Of a stretch of 64,000 nucleotides of DNA, positions 53,118-61,980 are shown one piece after another; positions within the stretch are counted from its first letter, which is position 1, and every line of letters starts with the position of its first letter. The notes below the pieces were generated by a model that worked only from the letters and a program-made list of their open reading frames with translations, searched no databases and had not been told where the DNA came from. Made by a program: the position numbers and the translations under genes. Origin of the DNA: Dyadobacter fanqingshengii (GTDB lineage Bacteria; Bacteroidota; Bacteroidia; Cytophagales; Spirosomataceae); NCBI RefSeq assembly GCF_023822005.2, contig NZ_CP098806.1:868001-932000 (forward strand), read 5' to 3'.

Positions 53118-55040
53118 TTATTTTTTGCCTTTGGAAATGAGCTCACCCAGTTCCATCCGGACTTTGTGCCATTGTTCCTGATCATAACTCCAAACATCCA
53201 GGTTACCAATTGATTTGTCCCCAAAAGGCTCTTTAATTAATTGATTGACCAGTGCGTCAGCGCGTTTGGAGTTGCCATCAAGCGTTGCCAGCAAGCGCAA
53301 GTACTCATAATCCTGCACGCCGTCACGCATGATTTTCAAACGGATGGACGCGCAGGGTTCGGATACATTAGGCACCATGCCGGGCTTGTAAATGACCGAG
53401 CCATTTCCATTGAATGTCCGGTAAGTGAATTCGGCATCGGCCTCCGAGGCTTCCTTATAAAAATCTTTCCAGGACTCGGGATCATACCAGCCCCGTTCCC
53501 AACCGGCACCAATGCCCCAACTGATCCAGGAGTAGGTTTTGTATTTCCAGCAAGCCCAGCTAATGGCGCGGTCGTTGATTAATGGCAAATCGATGAATGT
53601 TGAGCTTCCTACCCAGCTGTTCAGCTTTTGTTCGTAGAGCATCGGGCCGTAGAGCCAGTCTTTGATGCCCATTTGCTGGTAATGTTTTACTGTGTCAATG
53701 TTGTAGTTGATCGTATGTGCCGCCCAGTCTGTGATCGATTTGCCGATCACGTCCATTGCTTCCTTGGTATAACCGCCATCAACGCGAAACTTCGCCTCAG
53801 GATATTCCTTTTTGAACAAATTCCCGTAAAAAACCATCCGTGACCATGCCTCGGGAAAATAGGATTCATCCAAACCATTCAGATAAACCGTAAGCAGCGT
53901 TTTTTTGGGATTAACCATTGGGAGCAAATGCTGGCGCACTTGTCGAATGCTGCTAAGATATATGGCCTGATTGGCCGCATTGCGTTCCACCTCTGGTTTC
54001 CCAATGTCCGGCCAGCCAGCAGTGCCGTGCTTGCCATAGACGTCGAAGGGAAGCGCAAATGTTTCGAGCGGTTCGCCATAGCCGGGGCCGTCTGTGTAGC
54101 CATGGGCTTTGGTGAACGCTTGGCCGGTCAGGTATTTTTTTAGTCGCTGATCGAATTTGCCCCATTGAATTTCCACTTTACCGTTTTTAACCTTCATTTC
54201 AGGATCGTAAGTCGGATCCATCAGTGAAATGCGGTTTCTCTTAAATAGCTGATAAACGGCCAGTTCCTGCTTTTCGTCCATCCGGCTCAAGAAGCCTTCG
54301 TGTTGCAGGCTGGCTTTGAAAAGGTTTTCATTCGGGAGTTCAAAATCCCAGATCGTCAGGCTGATCGGAATTTGTTTTTTTACATTGCCGATCGTGGCTG
54401 TAATGACACTTTGGTATGTTCCGGGCTTTGCCTTTTGCGCATCCAGCGGAATGAATTGATCCACCCAGATAATCTGCGAACGCTGGTTGCTGATCCGGTT
54501 GTTGAAGTCGGGCAATGTGAATGGGTAAACCCACCGACCATGGATTTTGGCCGAGTCAGTCTGAAGGAATTTAAATGGGATCAATGCATCGGGATACCAG
54601 CCTGTCCCCAGTGTAGATTGCGGGTAACCTGTGCTCGGGCTTTCCACTTTCACCGACCATTCCAGAAAAAGCTCGGGTTTGATGGCCAGTTCAGCACTTC
54701 CATTTTTGAAAGGTGCCATTTCAAGTTGAATACCAGTCAGTTCCGAATCAGATTCATTGGTCAAAACGAGCTGAAAAGAGACATATTCCCCGCGTGCTCC
54801 GTGCAGGGAAACCTGCTTTCCGTCATATATCCAGTTTTTATCAAGCAGATTTCCTTCTCCTGTGTGATTGGAGGGGACATCCTTGAACCGGTGTTCGATG
54901 ATTTCGTTGCTGACAGGATCCAGCCGGACCGATGAAGGCAATGCCCGCAGTCGCCATGGATCGGCGGCGTAAGTTTTATTCCCCATGTTGCACGCGGTCA
55001 TTGCAATCAGACAGAGGATGAATTTTGTAAATCTTATCAT
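53118..55040 (-). CDS. GH123-like (DUF4091) lipoprotein glycoside hydrolase
   Basis: The lipobox MTAC (Cys17) marks a lipoprotein. The 640-residue body has an N-terminal beta domain (residues 30-240), a barrel with the adjacent acidic pair Asp391-Glu392 in YLNGLDESYFPEAW, and the C-terminal DUF4091 pattern (GWERGWYDPESW, GNGSVIYKPG, ASIRLKIMRDGVQDYEYLRL). Family GH123 uses an adjacent Asp-Glu pair for substrate-assisted cleavage of GalNAc linkages, which fits the AgaS, kinase and aldolase genes nearby. It is 33 bases after the propeller gene. GalNAc specificity is inferred; related DUF4091 proteins act on other sugars. Confidence 0.82.
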   Translation of the reverse strand: MIRFTKFILCLIAMTACNMGNKTYAADPWRLRALPSSVRLDPVSNEIIEHRFKDVPSNHTGEGNLLDKNWIYDGKQVSLHGARGEYVSFQLVLTNESDSELTGIQLEMAPFKNGSAELAIKPELFLEWSVKVESPSTGYPQSTLGTGWYPDALIPFKFLQTDSAKIHGRWVYPFTLPDFNNRISNQRSQIIWVDQFIPLDAQKAKPGTYQSVITATIGNVKKQIPISLTIWDFELPNENLFKASLQHEGFLSRMDEKQELAVYQLFKRNRISLMDPTYDPEMKVKNGKVEIQWGKFDQRLKKYLTGQAFTKAHGYTDGPGYGEPLETFALPFDVYGKHGTAGWPDIGKPEVERNAANQAIYLSSIRQVRQHLLPMVNPKKTLLTVYLNGLDESYFPEAWSRMVFYGNLFKKEYPEAKFRVDGGYTKEAMDVIGKSITDWAAHTINYNIDTVKHYQQMGIKDWLYGPMLYEQKLNSWVGSSTFIDLPLINDRAISWACWKYKTYSWISWGIGAGWERGWYDPESWKDFYKEASEADAEFTYRTFNGNGSVIYKPGMVPNVSEPCASIRLKIMRDGVQDYEYLRLLATLDGNSKRADALVNQLIKEPFGDKSIGNLDVWSYDQEQWHKVRMELGELISKGKK

Positions 55041-55073
55041 AGTGAAGGTTAGTTCAGGAATGTTGTTTGTTGC

Positions 55074-56279
55074 TTATTGTCCAACCGGAAAGATCATCAG
55101 CTGGCTCAACGCTTCATCTTCGCCCATAACCATATATTTTCCATCGGCGGAGGCTGCCAGCGTGCTCAATTGAAAACCCCGCCACAGGATTCCCTGCTCG
55201 ATGCCGGGCGCAACCATGGTGAATTCAGGATTGCCTAAATCCACAAAACCAGCGCCTTTTTCATCATAATAAAACAAATGCGAATAACCCGGCGCGCCGC
55301 CTGCAAGTCCGTACAATTTCCCATCGCGCCCGAAAGCCAATGCTTGCAAGCGGGCCATCATCATTGGCTTGCCCAGATTTTTAATCTTTTTGGAAGCAGG
55401 ATCTAATACAAATAATTGACCGTCACCCGCATTGCCGCCATATAGCTTTCCATCGGGCGCTTTTGCCCAGGCTTCCACCTGTCCTAAAACCTCTCTGCCC
55501 CAAACGGCCGGAAGAGGCGTATCCAGAAAAGAAAAGCTCTTTTTAGCAGGATCAAAAGCAAACACCCGGTTACCTGCGGCGCTGCCGTAAATGATTCCGG
55601 CATTATCCTGAATGAGCGCTTTGCAGAGATAAACTTCCGGTCCCACGGCATATTCGTGCAGATTGTTCAGTTCTTTTTCTTTGGGCGCGACATCGTCGAA
55701 TATCTGTGTTTTCCTGGTTGCAATGCTATAAGTAAAAAACCGCCCGCTCGGATAGCTGATTCCGTACAATTCAGTGCCTTCGCTGTTGCTAAGCAGTGCG
55801 AAAATGCTTTCTCCGGCAACCGGTATGCCCATATCTTTCACCTCGATTGTCCCGCCATTGCTAACATTGACTTGTAGCAAATGTCCGGGCTGCTGGTTTT
55901 TTGTGACATAGGCCATTGTTCCCGCATATAGAAGGTTACCCGCACCTTTGCAAAAGCCCGTCGCAATGCCTTTTTGACCCGGCACAATTTCCTGCAAATC
56001 CTTCGTCGTCAAGAGCTTTTTTTCTGAAATAGTAGCCACGAAAATGAAAGGTGATAATCCTTCCTTTGCCGTAGTTCCGCCAAGAACCCAATCACCCTGC
56101 ACGTGGAGGGAAGTAATGGCATTGCGGTACATGGGCAGTCGTTTTTCGGCGCTGTTAGGCAGCGAAACTTCTATTGCAAATGCTTCTTTGGGGGTGAAAA
56201 AAGTATACTGGGCAAGGAGCGGACCTGAGCATGTCAGAAGTAAAACCGGTGACAGTATTTTTTTAGTCAGATTTTTCAT
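55074..56279 (-). CDS. Secreted beta-propeller-like protein, function unknown
   Basis: A signal peptide (KKILSPVLLLTCSGPLLA-Q) precedes about 375 residues with repeated blade-like segments: GNLLYAGTMAYVT, TELYGISYPSGRFFTYSI, GIIYGSAAGNRVFAFDP, GKLYGGNAGDGQLFVLDP, GKLYGLAGGAPGYSHLFYYD. Each carries a G-x-LYG turn spaced at 40-60 residues, suggesting a seven-bladed propeller like SMP-30 or YVTN proteins. No catalytic residues stand out. It overlaps the preceding gene by four bases (ATGA), so the two are translationally coupled. It is probably a glycan- or protein-binding component of the locus. Confidence 0.75.
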   Translation of the reverse strand: MKNLTKKILSPVLLLTCSGPLLAQYTFFTPKEAFAIEVSLPNSAEKRLPMYRNAITSLHVQGDWVLGGTTAKEGLSPFIFVATISEKKLLTTKDLQEIVPGQKGIATGFCKGAGNLLYAGTMAYVTKNQQPGHLLQVNVSNGGTIEVKDMGIPVAGESIFALLSNSEGTELYGISYPSGRFFTYSIATRKTQIFDDVAPKEKELNNLHEYAVGPEVYLCKALIQDNAGIIYGSAAGNRVFAFDPAKKSFSFLDTPLPAVWGREVLGQVEAWAKAPDGKLYGGNAGDGQLFVLDPASKKIKNLGKPMMMARLQALAFGRDGKLYGLAGGAPGYSHLFYYDEKGAGFVDLGNPEFTMVAPGIEQGILWRGFQLSTLAASADGKYMVMGEDEALSQLMIFPVGQ

Positions 56280-57520
56280 TTCCTGATTTCTTTTTCGGGA
56301 TTGAATTGGATCATAAACGGCCTGGTTGCATCGCCCTGGCCCGTTGGGTTGCGCCGGGCGGCAAAATAAAGGTTCCCATCCTTATCCCTGACGTCGCAGC
56401 CGGTTGCCTCGGTTACGGCGGTGATCGGGTATTCTTGCAGAATGGTCTTTTTCTCCGTAGCAGGGTCAAACTCTACTAAAACGGTTTTGTCTTTTACAAC
56501 ATAATTATCGTGACCGCCAATGATATAATACAACTTGCCATTCTTGCCAATGTTCAGGTTAGGCACGTAGGGTCCCCATGCTTCTGAATGGCCGGTTTCA
56601 ATCACACCTCCCAGATCTTTGACCTTGCCAATCCCGTCTTTTTCGGGATAAAATGCGATCAATTTAGCGCCATAAGTGATCAGGTAAATGATGCCTCTGG
56701 CTTCATCCTTGGCAAATGCAGTGATTCCGGTGATGATTTTTGAGCCGGGCGTCCCGGGGAATGCGGGCAGGCTTTCACGTGCGAATACCAACGAATCGCT
56801 GCTTTTTTCATACTTCACCAGCCGCTGCCGCCAATCCACATAATAGCAGTTTCCCCACCAGTCGGTGAACAATACACGCGGCACGTGCGAGCTGGCCAGG
56901 CGGCCCAGATCGCGCATTTGGTTTTTGGCTGGGTTATACACTAAAAAATGCGCTTGCGGATAAGTGATCCCATAAAGCATCCCTGTTTTTGGATCAATGT
57001 CTACGTCCTTGATGCTTTCATATTGCATGCCGATTCCGAGGTTTTGCAGCCCAGTGTTGGCGTTCCATTTCATGAAAAAGCCACCAGCGTAGCCCTGCGG
57101 ATGTTCCATGAGATATTCTTCCCGCGATTCGCCACCGTCTGTGGAGAAAAAGATGGAACCGTCTGGCGCGGCAACGATCTTGGAGTGTATTTTTCCCTGC
57201 CACTGATACGGTCGCAGATTGGCCATATCCCGGATGAAACCATTGAGTTTCATCACATTTTTTGCCGGATCAAACGTATACAGCCCGATGTTGTTCGCAT
57301 GGTTCGTAACTCCGATGTGCACGGTGTTGGAAGCCGCATTATAGCCGATCGAACCCCACGTAGAATGCGCATCCGGGAAATCCGGATATTCAATGAAAAC
57401 GACATTCTTCCCGGTAATGGCAGATTTCTGGGCTAGTGTGGTTTCGCTGGCGGCCAGCATTAAAAGGCCGGACAGCCAGCATGCCGCCATGTATAATAAG
57501 TGAGTAAAGCGAAAATTCAT
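56276..57520 (-). CDS. Secreted beta-propeller-like protein, paralogue of the next gene
   Basis: A signal segment (LSGLLMLAASETTLA-Q) precedes about 385 residues with blade-like repeats: NTVHIGVTNHANNIGLYTFDP, GMLYGITYPQAHFLVYNP, GIIYLITYGAKLIAFYPE, GKLYYIIGGHDNYVV, GNLYFAARRN. It shares the repeat G-x-LYG-type turns and the Y-P-x-A/G-x-F pattern with the downstream gene, so the pair is probably an old duplication. It opens the block propeller-propeller-GH123-esterase-ACT. A candidate AgaR-like operator with an inverted repeat lies just upstream. No enzyme motif is seen. Confidence 0.75.
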   Translation of the reverse strand: MNFRFTHLLYMAACWLSGLLMLAASETTLAQKSAITGKNVVFIEYPDFPDAHSTWGSIGYNAASNTVHIGVTNHANNIGLYTFDPAKNVMKLNGFIRDMANLRPYQWQGKIHSKIVAAPDGSIFFSTDGGESREEYLMEHPQGYAGGFFMKWNANTGLQNLGIGMQYESIKDVDIDPKTGMLYGITYPQAHFLVYNPAKNQMRDLGRLASSHVPRVLFTDWWGNCYYVDWRQRLVKYEKSSDSLVFARESLPAFPGTPGSKIITGITAFAKDEARGIIYLITYGAKLIAFYPEKDGIGKVKDLGGVIETGHSEAWGPYVPNLNIGKNGKLYYIIGGHDNYVVKDKTVLVEFDPATEKKTILQEYPITAVTEATGCDVRDKDGNLYFAARRNPTGQGDATRPFMIQFNPEKEIRK

Positions 57521-57584
57521 AAATGCTGTTTTGGATAAGCAGAACTTGTCTTTGCTAAATTAGAGAATTTTCAAAGAATAGATT

Positions 57585-57630
57585 AATAATGAAATAAATT
57601 TATTTTCATTTCATTATTATTTACTTTCAT
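57585..57630. promoter_or_regulatory. Inverted repeat with AgaR-like TTTCATTTCAT sites
   Basis: AATAATGAAAT (57585-57595) and ATTTCATTATT (57608-57618) form a perfect 11-base inverted repeat. It includes TTTCATTTCAT (57604-57614) and is followed by ACTTTCAT (57623-57630), matching the TTTCRTTTYRT pattern of AgaR sites. It lies 65-110 bases upstream of the propeller gene start. Confidence 0.5.
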
Positions 57631-57665
57631 CGAGTTTAATATTAGTGGTTTTCGAAGTTGAAATT

Positions 57666-58553
57666 TTATGCATTGCTGGCTTCTTCGAAACCCATGAGCA
57701 AGGCGGCAATGATAGTAAGAACAATTCCGGCAATGATGACGGGATGAGGAATAGTCTGATACAATGCGAGTGACAACGTAACCGTAAGCACTGGTGCGAG
57801 CGCAGTGGTGATGGGCGCAATGATGATGGCTTTTCCATATCGAAATGCATATACCAGGCAGAGTGCGCCAAATGCATTCAGTGACTGCAAAATCGCTGAC
57901 AAATAAGGTCCCTGAAATCCCCATTCAATAGGCTGAGTAAAATCAGTCATATATAATGCTGGCGGAATCAGCACAATGGACGAAACCATCATATAGAAAT
58001 ACAGACTTTCAGCAGACATAATATCATTGGCAAACCGCATAATGCACCCCTGAGCACCCCAGGCAAATAACGGGACCGCAGCAAGGAGCAGCCATGTATA
58101 GCCACTGGCCTGAACGGCGCCCACAGGCTGGTAAGACAGCATGAAAATGGAAATCAGTGCCAGCGCAATCCCGATCCAGCCTCTTTTGCTTGTTTTTTCA
58201 TGCAGTAACCCCACGGCGAGCAGGATGGTAACCACCGGAGTCAGGGACAGGATAGGGAAAACCAGGTAGGCTGGCGCAATGCGCAATGTAAAGAAAAGCA
58301 CCAGCTGGCCGCCGGCTCCCAATAGGCCCACCGCGCTGCCCCAAAGCACGGCTTTTTTGTTAAAATCCAGTTTCCAGTTTTTCAATTTTAATGCAGCCAG
58401 GGCAGCAGGAATCATGGTTAGCGCCCAGACCACATATCCAAGCGTAGGAGGGAAACCATTCTTTTCGGGAATTTCAATGACAGCGCCCCACACCCCGATG
58501 AACAGGACATGAATAATTACGTAAATCGGCCAGTGGTTTTTGGTTTTGCTCAT
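57666..58553 (-). CDS. EamA/DMT-family transporter
   Basis: This 295-residue membrane protein has ten predicted helices in two EamA repeats: IYVIIHVLFIGVWGAVI and VVWALTMIPAALAALKL in the first, WLLLAAVPLFAWGAQGC and LNAFGALCLVYAFRYGKAII in the second. Segments of the type YLVFPILSLTPVVTILLAV and IAPITTALAPVLTVTLSLAL are the paired EamA signatures. It exports or imports small metabolites; near amino-sugar catabolism genes it may move a sugar or derivative across the inner membrane. The S9 peptidase gene ends 62 bases upstream. Confidence 0.9.
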   Translation of the reverse strand: MSKTKNHWPIYVIIHVLFIGVWGAVIEIPEKNGFPPTLGYVVWALTMIPAALAALKLKNWKLDFNKKAVLWGSAVGLLGAGGQLVLFFTLRIAPAYLVFPILSLTPVVTILLAVGLLHEKTSKRGWIGIALALISIFMLSYQPVGAVQASGYTWLLLAAVPLFAWGAQGCIMRFANDIMSAESLYFYMMVSSIVLIPPALYMTDFTQPIEWGFQGPYLSAILQSLNAFGALCLVYAFRYGKAIIIAPITTALAPVLTVTLSLALYQTIPHPVIIAGIVLTIIAALLMGFEEASNA

Positions 58554-58615
58554 GAAATCCTTGATTTCTTCTTTTTATAAAATGGGTGATTGTCTAAAAA
58601 ATAAATGCTTCAATG

Positions 58616-60589
58616 TTAAGTAGCTGCAATTTTTATGTAAGTGTCAAACCATTGGATCATGCGCTCATTAAGATCGGCATTGTTATTTGGTTTCAGATCC
58701 GGCCGCCAGCCGTGGCCTTCTCCTTTGTATTGTACGAGCTTAGTTTCGACGCCCCGCTTTTTGAGGGCGACATACATTTCTTCGGCTTGGGAGAAAGGCA
58801 CTTCGTTGTCGGTTTCGCCGTGCAGGATTAGCGTTGGCGTAGTTGCCCAAGCCACATTTCGCAGCGGGGAACATTGCCATAGCAGATCGAAGTGATCATA
58901 AGCCCGGCCACCGAATTCTGATTCCATCAATGAATGATATAATGATGTTCCTGCAAAACTGACCAGGTTACTGAGTCCGCCATCCGTCACGGCGGCTTTA
59001 AAACGTGAAGTTTGGGTAATGGTCCAATTGGTCATGTAGCCGCCATAGCTTTGGCCGGTCACGCCAAGTTGTTCAGCATTGAGCCACGGGTTTTTATTTA
59101 AGACAAAATCCACACCGGCCATTAGGTCCTGATAATCATTACCGCCCCAGTTTGCAAGCGTTCCGTTTGAAAATGCTTGACCGTAACCGTGGCTGCCTCT
59201 TGGATTAATATATACGACAGCGTACCCTGCCTGTGACAACAAATGCATGCGCTCGTCAAAATCGTGGCCGAACATATTGTGTGGCCCACCGTGGATCAAA
59301 AGGATAAGCGGATAATGCTTTGTTTGGTCAAAATCAACCGGCGGCATCAGCCATCCTTGCACGGAAGTGCCATCAAAGCTTTGAAACCAGAATGTTTCTG
59401 CCTTTTGCAATGTTTTGATTTCAAGCCAATCTGTATTTTCGTGGGTAAATTGCTCGACAATCGCGCCCTGATTTTTGGTTTTGAAAAGCTCGGCTGGATG
59501 GTCTGTGTCTGATTTCACAAACACCATATCCTCGCCGCGTGCGTCAAGTGAAAACTCAGAAATGCAGCCAGCGCCGCCCTGCACCACTTCGATTTCTTCT
59601 GTATCGATGCTCACCCGATAAATGGAAGTGTCGCCGCGATCGCCTGCGGTGAAATATATATAATTTCCCGAAGGATGCCAGCGGACGTGCTCGATCCTTC
59701 GATCCAAAGATTTTGTCAGGTAACGAAAGTTTTCGCCATGGGAAGATATCAGGGCAATGTGCGTGTCCTCAGCAGTGCTGTCATTGGTGCCGAAGGATCC
59801 CGCAACGGCCAGAAATGCAATGTGGTTTCCATCCGGCGACCACTTTGGCTGATAAGCCAAGCCTGCGTGTTCAGTGAGTTGGGTGATCATTTGCGTCTGG
59901 ATATCTATTTTCCAGACATCGCTTTGCTGGATGTTATCCGGACGGGCGCTCCGGTTGCTAATGAACGCAATGTAGCGGCTATCCGGTGCCCACGTGATGG
60001 AATGCTCGTTACAAGCGCCCGGCGTGAGTATGACGGGTGGGCCTCCGGCTGCGGGCACGAGGTAAATATGCGTATAGGAATGATCGGCATACACTGGCCG
60101 TCCCCATCCGCCTTTGGATTTGTATAACAGATCATCAATGACCCGGATATCGTCATTTTCTGGGTTTGTATTCGAAATATCGGCGCTGATGTATGCGATA
60201 TGGCGTGCATCCGGCGACCAGATGCAGTTCTTATCAGCGAGATGATTGAAAAAATAGGAAGAGTCGTCGCGCTGGGTCAGAAACCGGCTTGTTGCAGTTT
60301 GCAGCGTGTAAATGAGCAGCGCTCCGCTTTCATTTTCATACAGCAGCTCTTTGCCATCGGGCGACCAGGAATGCGCATTGCCCCGTCCTACAACCGTTCT
60401 TTTGGCGCTGTCGGCTGAAAAAAGGATCATCAAATCATAACGATCATTTTCAGCTATATCTGTGACGGAAACATGATATACGAGATCATCACTGGCAGGA
60501 GATAGCAGGGGTGTGCTTACTTTTCTGATTTTACACAAATCGTTTGTCACAAGTCCCTGGATTGGGGCCTTCATTTCCAATGAGATCAT
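58616..60589 (-). CDS. S9 family (prolyl-oligopeptidase-type) serine peptidase
   Basis: This 657-residue protein has no signal peptide and is probably cytoplasmic. The N-terminal part (about 20-390) is a seven-bladed propeller of WD40-like/TolB-type blades (WSPDARHIAYIS, WAPDSRYIAFIS, WSPDGNHIAFLA, WHPSGNYIYFTA). The C-terminal peptidase has Ser514 in GQSYGGY, Asp594 in GETDNEVPF and His626 in GEGHGW. The oxyanion segment is HGGPHNMFG. It belongs to the acylaminoacyl/dipeptidyl peptidase branch and trims oligopeptides. It diverges from agaS; its place in a glycan locus is not explained. The start could be the second ATG, five codons in. Confidence 0.92.
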   Translation of the reverse strand: MISLEMKAPIQGLVTNDLCKIRKVSTPLLSPASDDLVYHVSVTDIAENDRYDLMILFSADSAKRTVVGRGNAHSWSPDGKELLYENESGALLIYTLQTATSRFLTQRDDSSYFFNHLADKNCIWSPDARHIAYISADISNTNPENDDIRVIDDLLYKSKGGWGRPVYADHSYTHIYLVPAAGGPPVILTPGACNEHSITWAPDSRYIAFISNRSARPDNIQQSDVWKIDIQTQMITQLTEHAGLAYQPKWSPDGNHIAFLAVAGSFGTNDSTAEDTHIALISSHGENFRYLTKSLDRRIEHVRWHPSGNYIYFTAGDRGDTSIYRVSIDTEEIEVVQGGAGCISEFSLDARGEDMVFVKSDTDHPAELFKTKNQGAIVEQFTHENTDWLEIKTLQKAETFWFQSFDGTSVQGWLMPPVDFDQTKHYPLILLIHGGPHNMFGHDFDERMHLLSQAGYAVVYINPRGSHGYGQAFSNGTLANWGGNDYQDLMAGVDFVLNKNPWLNAEQLGVTGQSYGGYMTNWTITQTSRFKAAVTDGGLSNLVSFAGTSLYHSLMESEFGGRAYDHFDLLWQCSPLRNVAWATTPTLILHGETDNEVPFSQAEEMYVALKKRGVETKLVQYKGEGHGWRPDLKPNNNADLNERMIQWFDTYIKIAAT

Positions 60590-60727
60590 AAAAGTGGGTC
60601 TGGGAGCGATAGTATTATAAGATATACCTCATAAGAAGCATCTTACCTCGTAAAAATACGCTGATATTTCATTGCAATATATAAGCAAGAATAAATAAAT
60701 TAAAAGAAAGGTTTAAAAATATTTTTT

Positions 60728-60753
60728 ACTTTCGTTTTATGATGTTTACTTTG
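60728..60753 (+). promoter_or_regulatory. AgaR-like repeat upstream of agaS
   Basis: ACTTTCGTTTTAT (60728-60740) matches the MMTTTCRTTTYRT core recalled for AgaR sites. A second ACTTTG copy follows exactly 20 bases later (60748-60753). It lies just before the ATG at 60756, so that ATG is less likely to be the start than the one at 60816. Confidence 0.5.
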
Positions 60754-60815
60754 AGATGCCATCACATTACGATCAAAATAATCAAAAATACCGTCTTCTA
60801 ATTACCGCCCTTATA

Positions 60816-61964
60816 ATGCAGAAAATCGAAATCAGTGTGCTTAAAAGCGGTGGGGAAGCACACACCCAACGTGAAATTCTGTCCCAGCCAGCACTCTGGC
60901 AGCAGATATATGATTTAATTCAAAATGAAAGCGAAGAGATAGCGCTGTTTTTAAAACCGATCTTACAAAAGGACAACCTGAGCATTTTGCTAACAGGCGC
61001 AGGCACTTCGGGATTTATCGGTGAGGCAGCGCAGTCCGTTTTAAAACAAATATGGCGCAGACCTGTTCAGGCAGTTCCCACAACAGAAATTGTTACCCAG
61101 CCTAAATCCGTATTTGTGCGCTCGGTTCCGACGCTTTTAATCTCGTTTGCCCGTTCGGGAAACAGTCCGGAGAGCGTTGAAACGGTAAAACTGGCCGATG
61201 TTCACTGTGATGAGGTTTATCATTTGGTCATCACCTGCAACAGGGAGGGCGCACTGGCTACTATGGATACGGCGGCCGCTAACCGGATCTACCGCATTGT
61301 ACTGCCTGAGGAAACAAATGATAAAAGCCTGGCGATGACCAGCAGTTTCACGTGCATGCTGCTTAGCGTGCTGCTGGTGGCGCGGATAGATTCGCTGGAA
61401 GGTGAATTTGATAAAATTCAGCACATGATAGATCAGGGAAACATCATCCTGGAACAAAAATTCTTACTTGAAACACTGGTAATGAAAGGTTTTGAACGGG
61501 TGGTGTTTTTGGGGGCCGGAGAATATCTGGGAATTGCCAAGGAATGTCATTTGAAATTGCTCGAATTGACAGATGGAAAGCTGGTTTGCATGTCGGATTC
61601 ATTCTTGGGTTTCAGACATGGGCCAAGGGCATTTGTGAATGAGCATACTTTAATGGTGTACTTGTTTTCAAGAAATCCGCACATGATGCGTTATGAGCGG
61701 GATCTTGCAGAAGACATTGCGCGTGATACCAGGGCCATCCAGTCCCTGCAAATCGGTGGCGAGGCTGAACTGTCGCTGCCCAATAGCAGTAAAATAGCAC
61801 TGCGGATAGATCCGAAGAACCAATATCAAATGATCGCGACTACGCTCGTAGGCCAGTTATTGGGCTATTTCAGCGCGATGCATTTGGGTATCGACCCCGA
61901 TAGTCCGTCCATGTCCGGGTCGATCAGCAGAGTGGTACAGGGCGTGAATATTTATAGAGAATAA
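60816..61964 (+). CDS. agaS: AgaS-type SIS-domain sugar-phosphate isomerase/deaminase
   Basis: The ATG at 60816 (MQKIEISVLKSGG) is chosen because the earlier ATG at 60756 lies within the promoter/operator area and would add a non-conserved 20 residues. The 382-residue protein has two SIS domains. The first has SILLTGAGTSGFIGEAAQ and LISFARSGNSPESVETV, the second FERVVFLGAGEYLGIAKEC and DSFLGFRHGPRAFVNEHT. These are the AgaS signatures of galactosamine-6-phosphate deaminase/isomerase, giving tagatose 6-phosphate. A kinase and an aldolase follow in the same operon, which completes the route. Confidence 0.88.
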   Translation: MQKIEISVLKSGGEAHTQREILSQPALWQQIYDLIQNESEEIALFLKPILQKDNLSILLTGAGTSGFIGEAAQSVLKQIWRRPVQAVPTTEIVTQPKSVFVRSVPTLLISFARSGNSPESVETVKLADVHCDEVYHLVITCNREGALATMDTAAANRIYRIVLPEETNDKSLAMTSSFTCMLLSVLLVARIDSLEGEFDKIQHMIDQGNIILEQKFLLETLVMKGFERVVFLGAGEYLGIAKECHLKLLELTDGKLVCMSDSFLGFRHGPRAFVNEHTLMVYLFSRNPHMMRYERDLAEDIARDTRAIQSLQIGGEAELSLPNSSKIALRIDPKNQYQMIATTLVGQLLGYFSAMHLGIDPDSPSMSGSISRVVQGVNIYRE

Positions 61965-61980
61965 AACATGGAGGCTTAAT

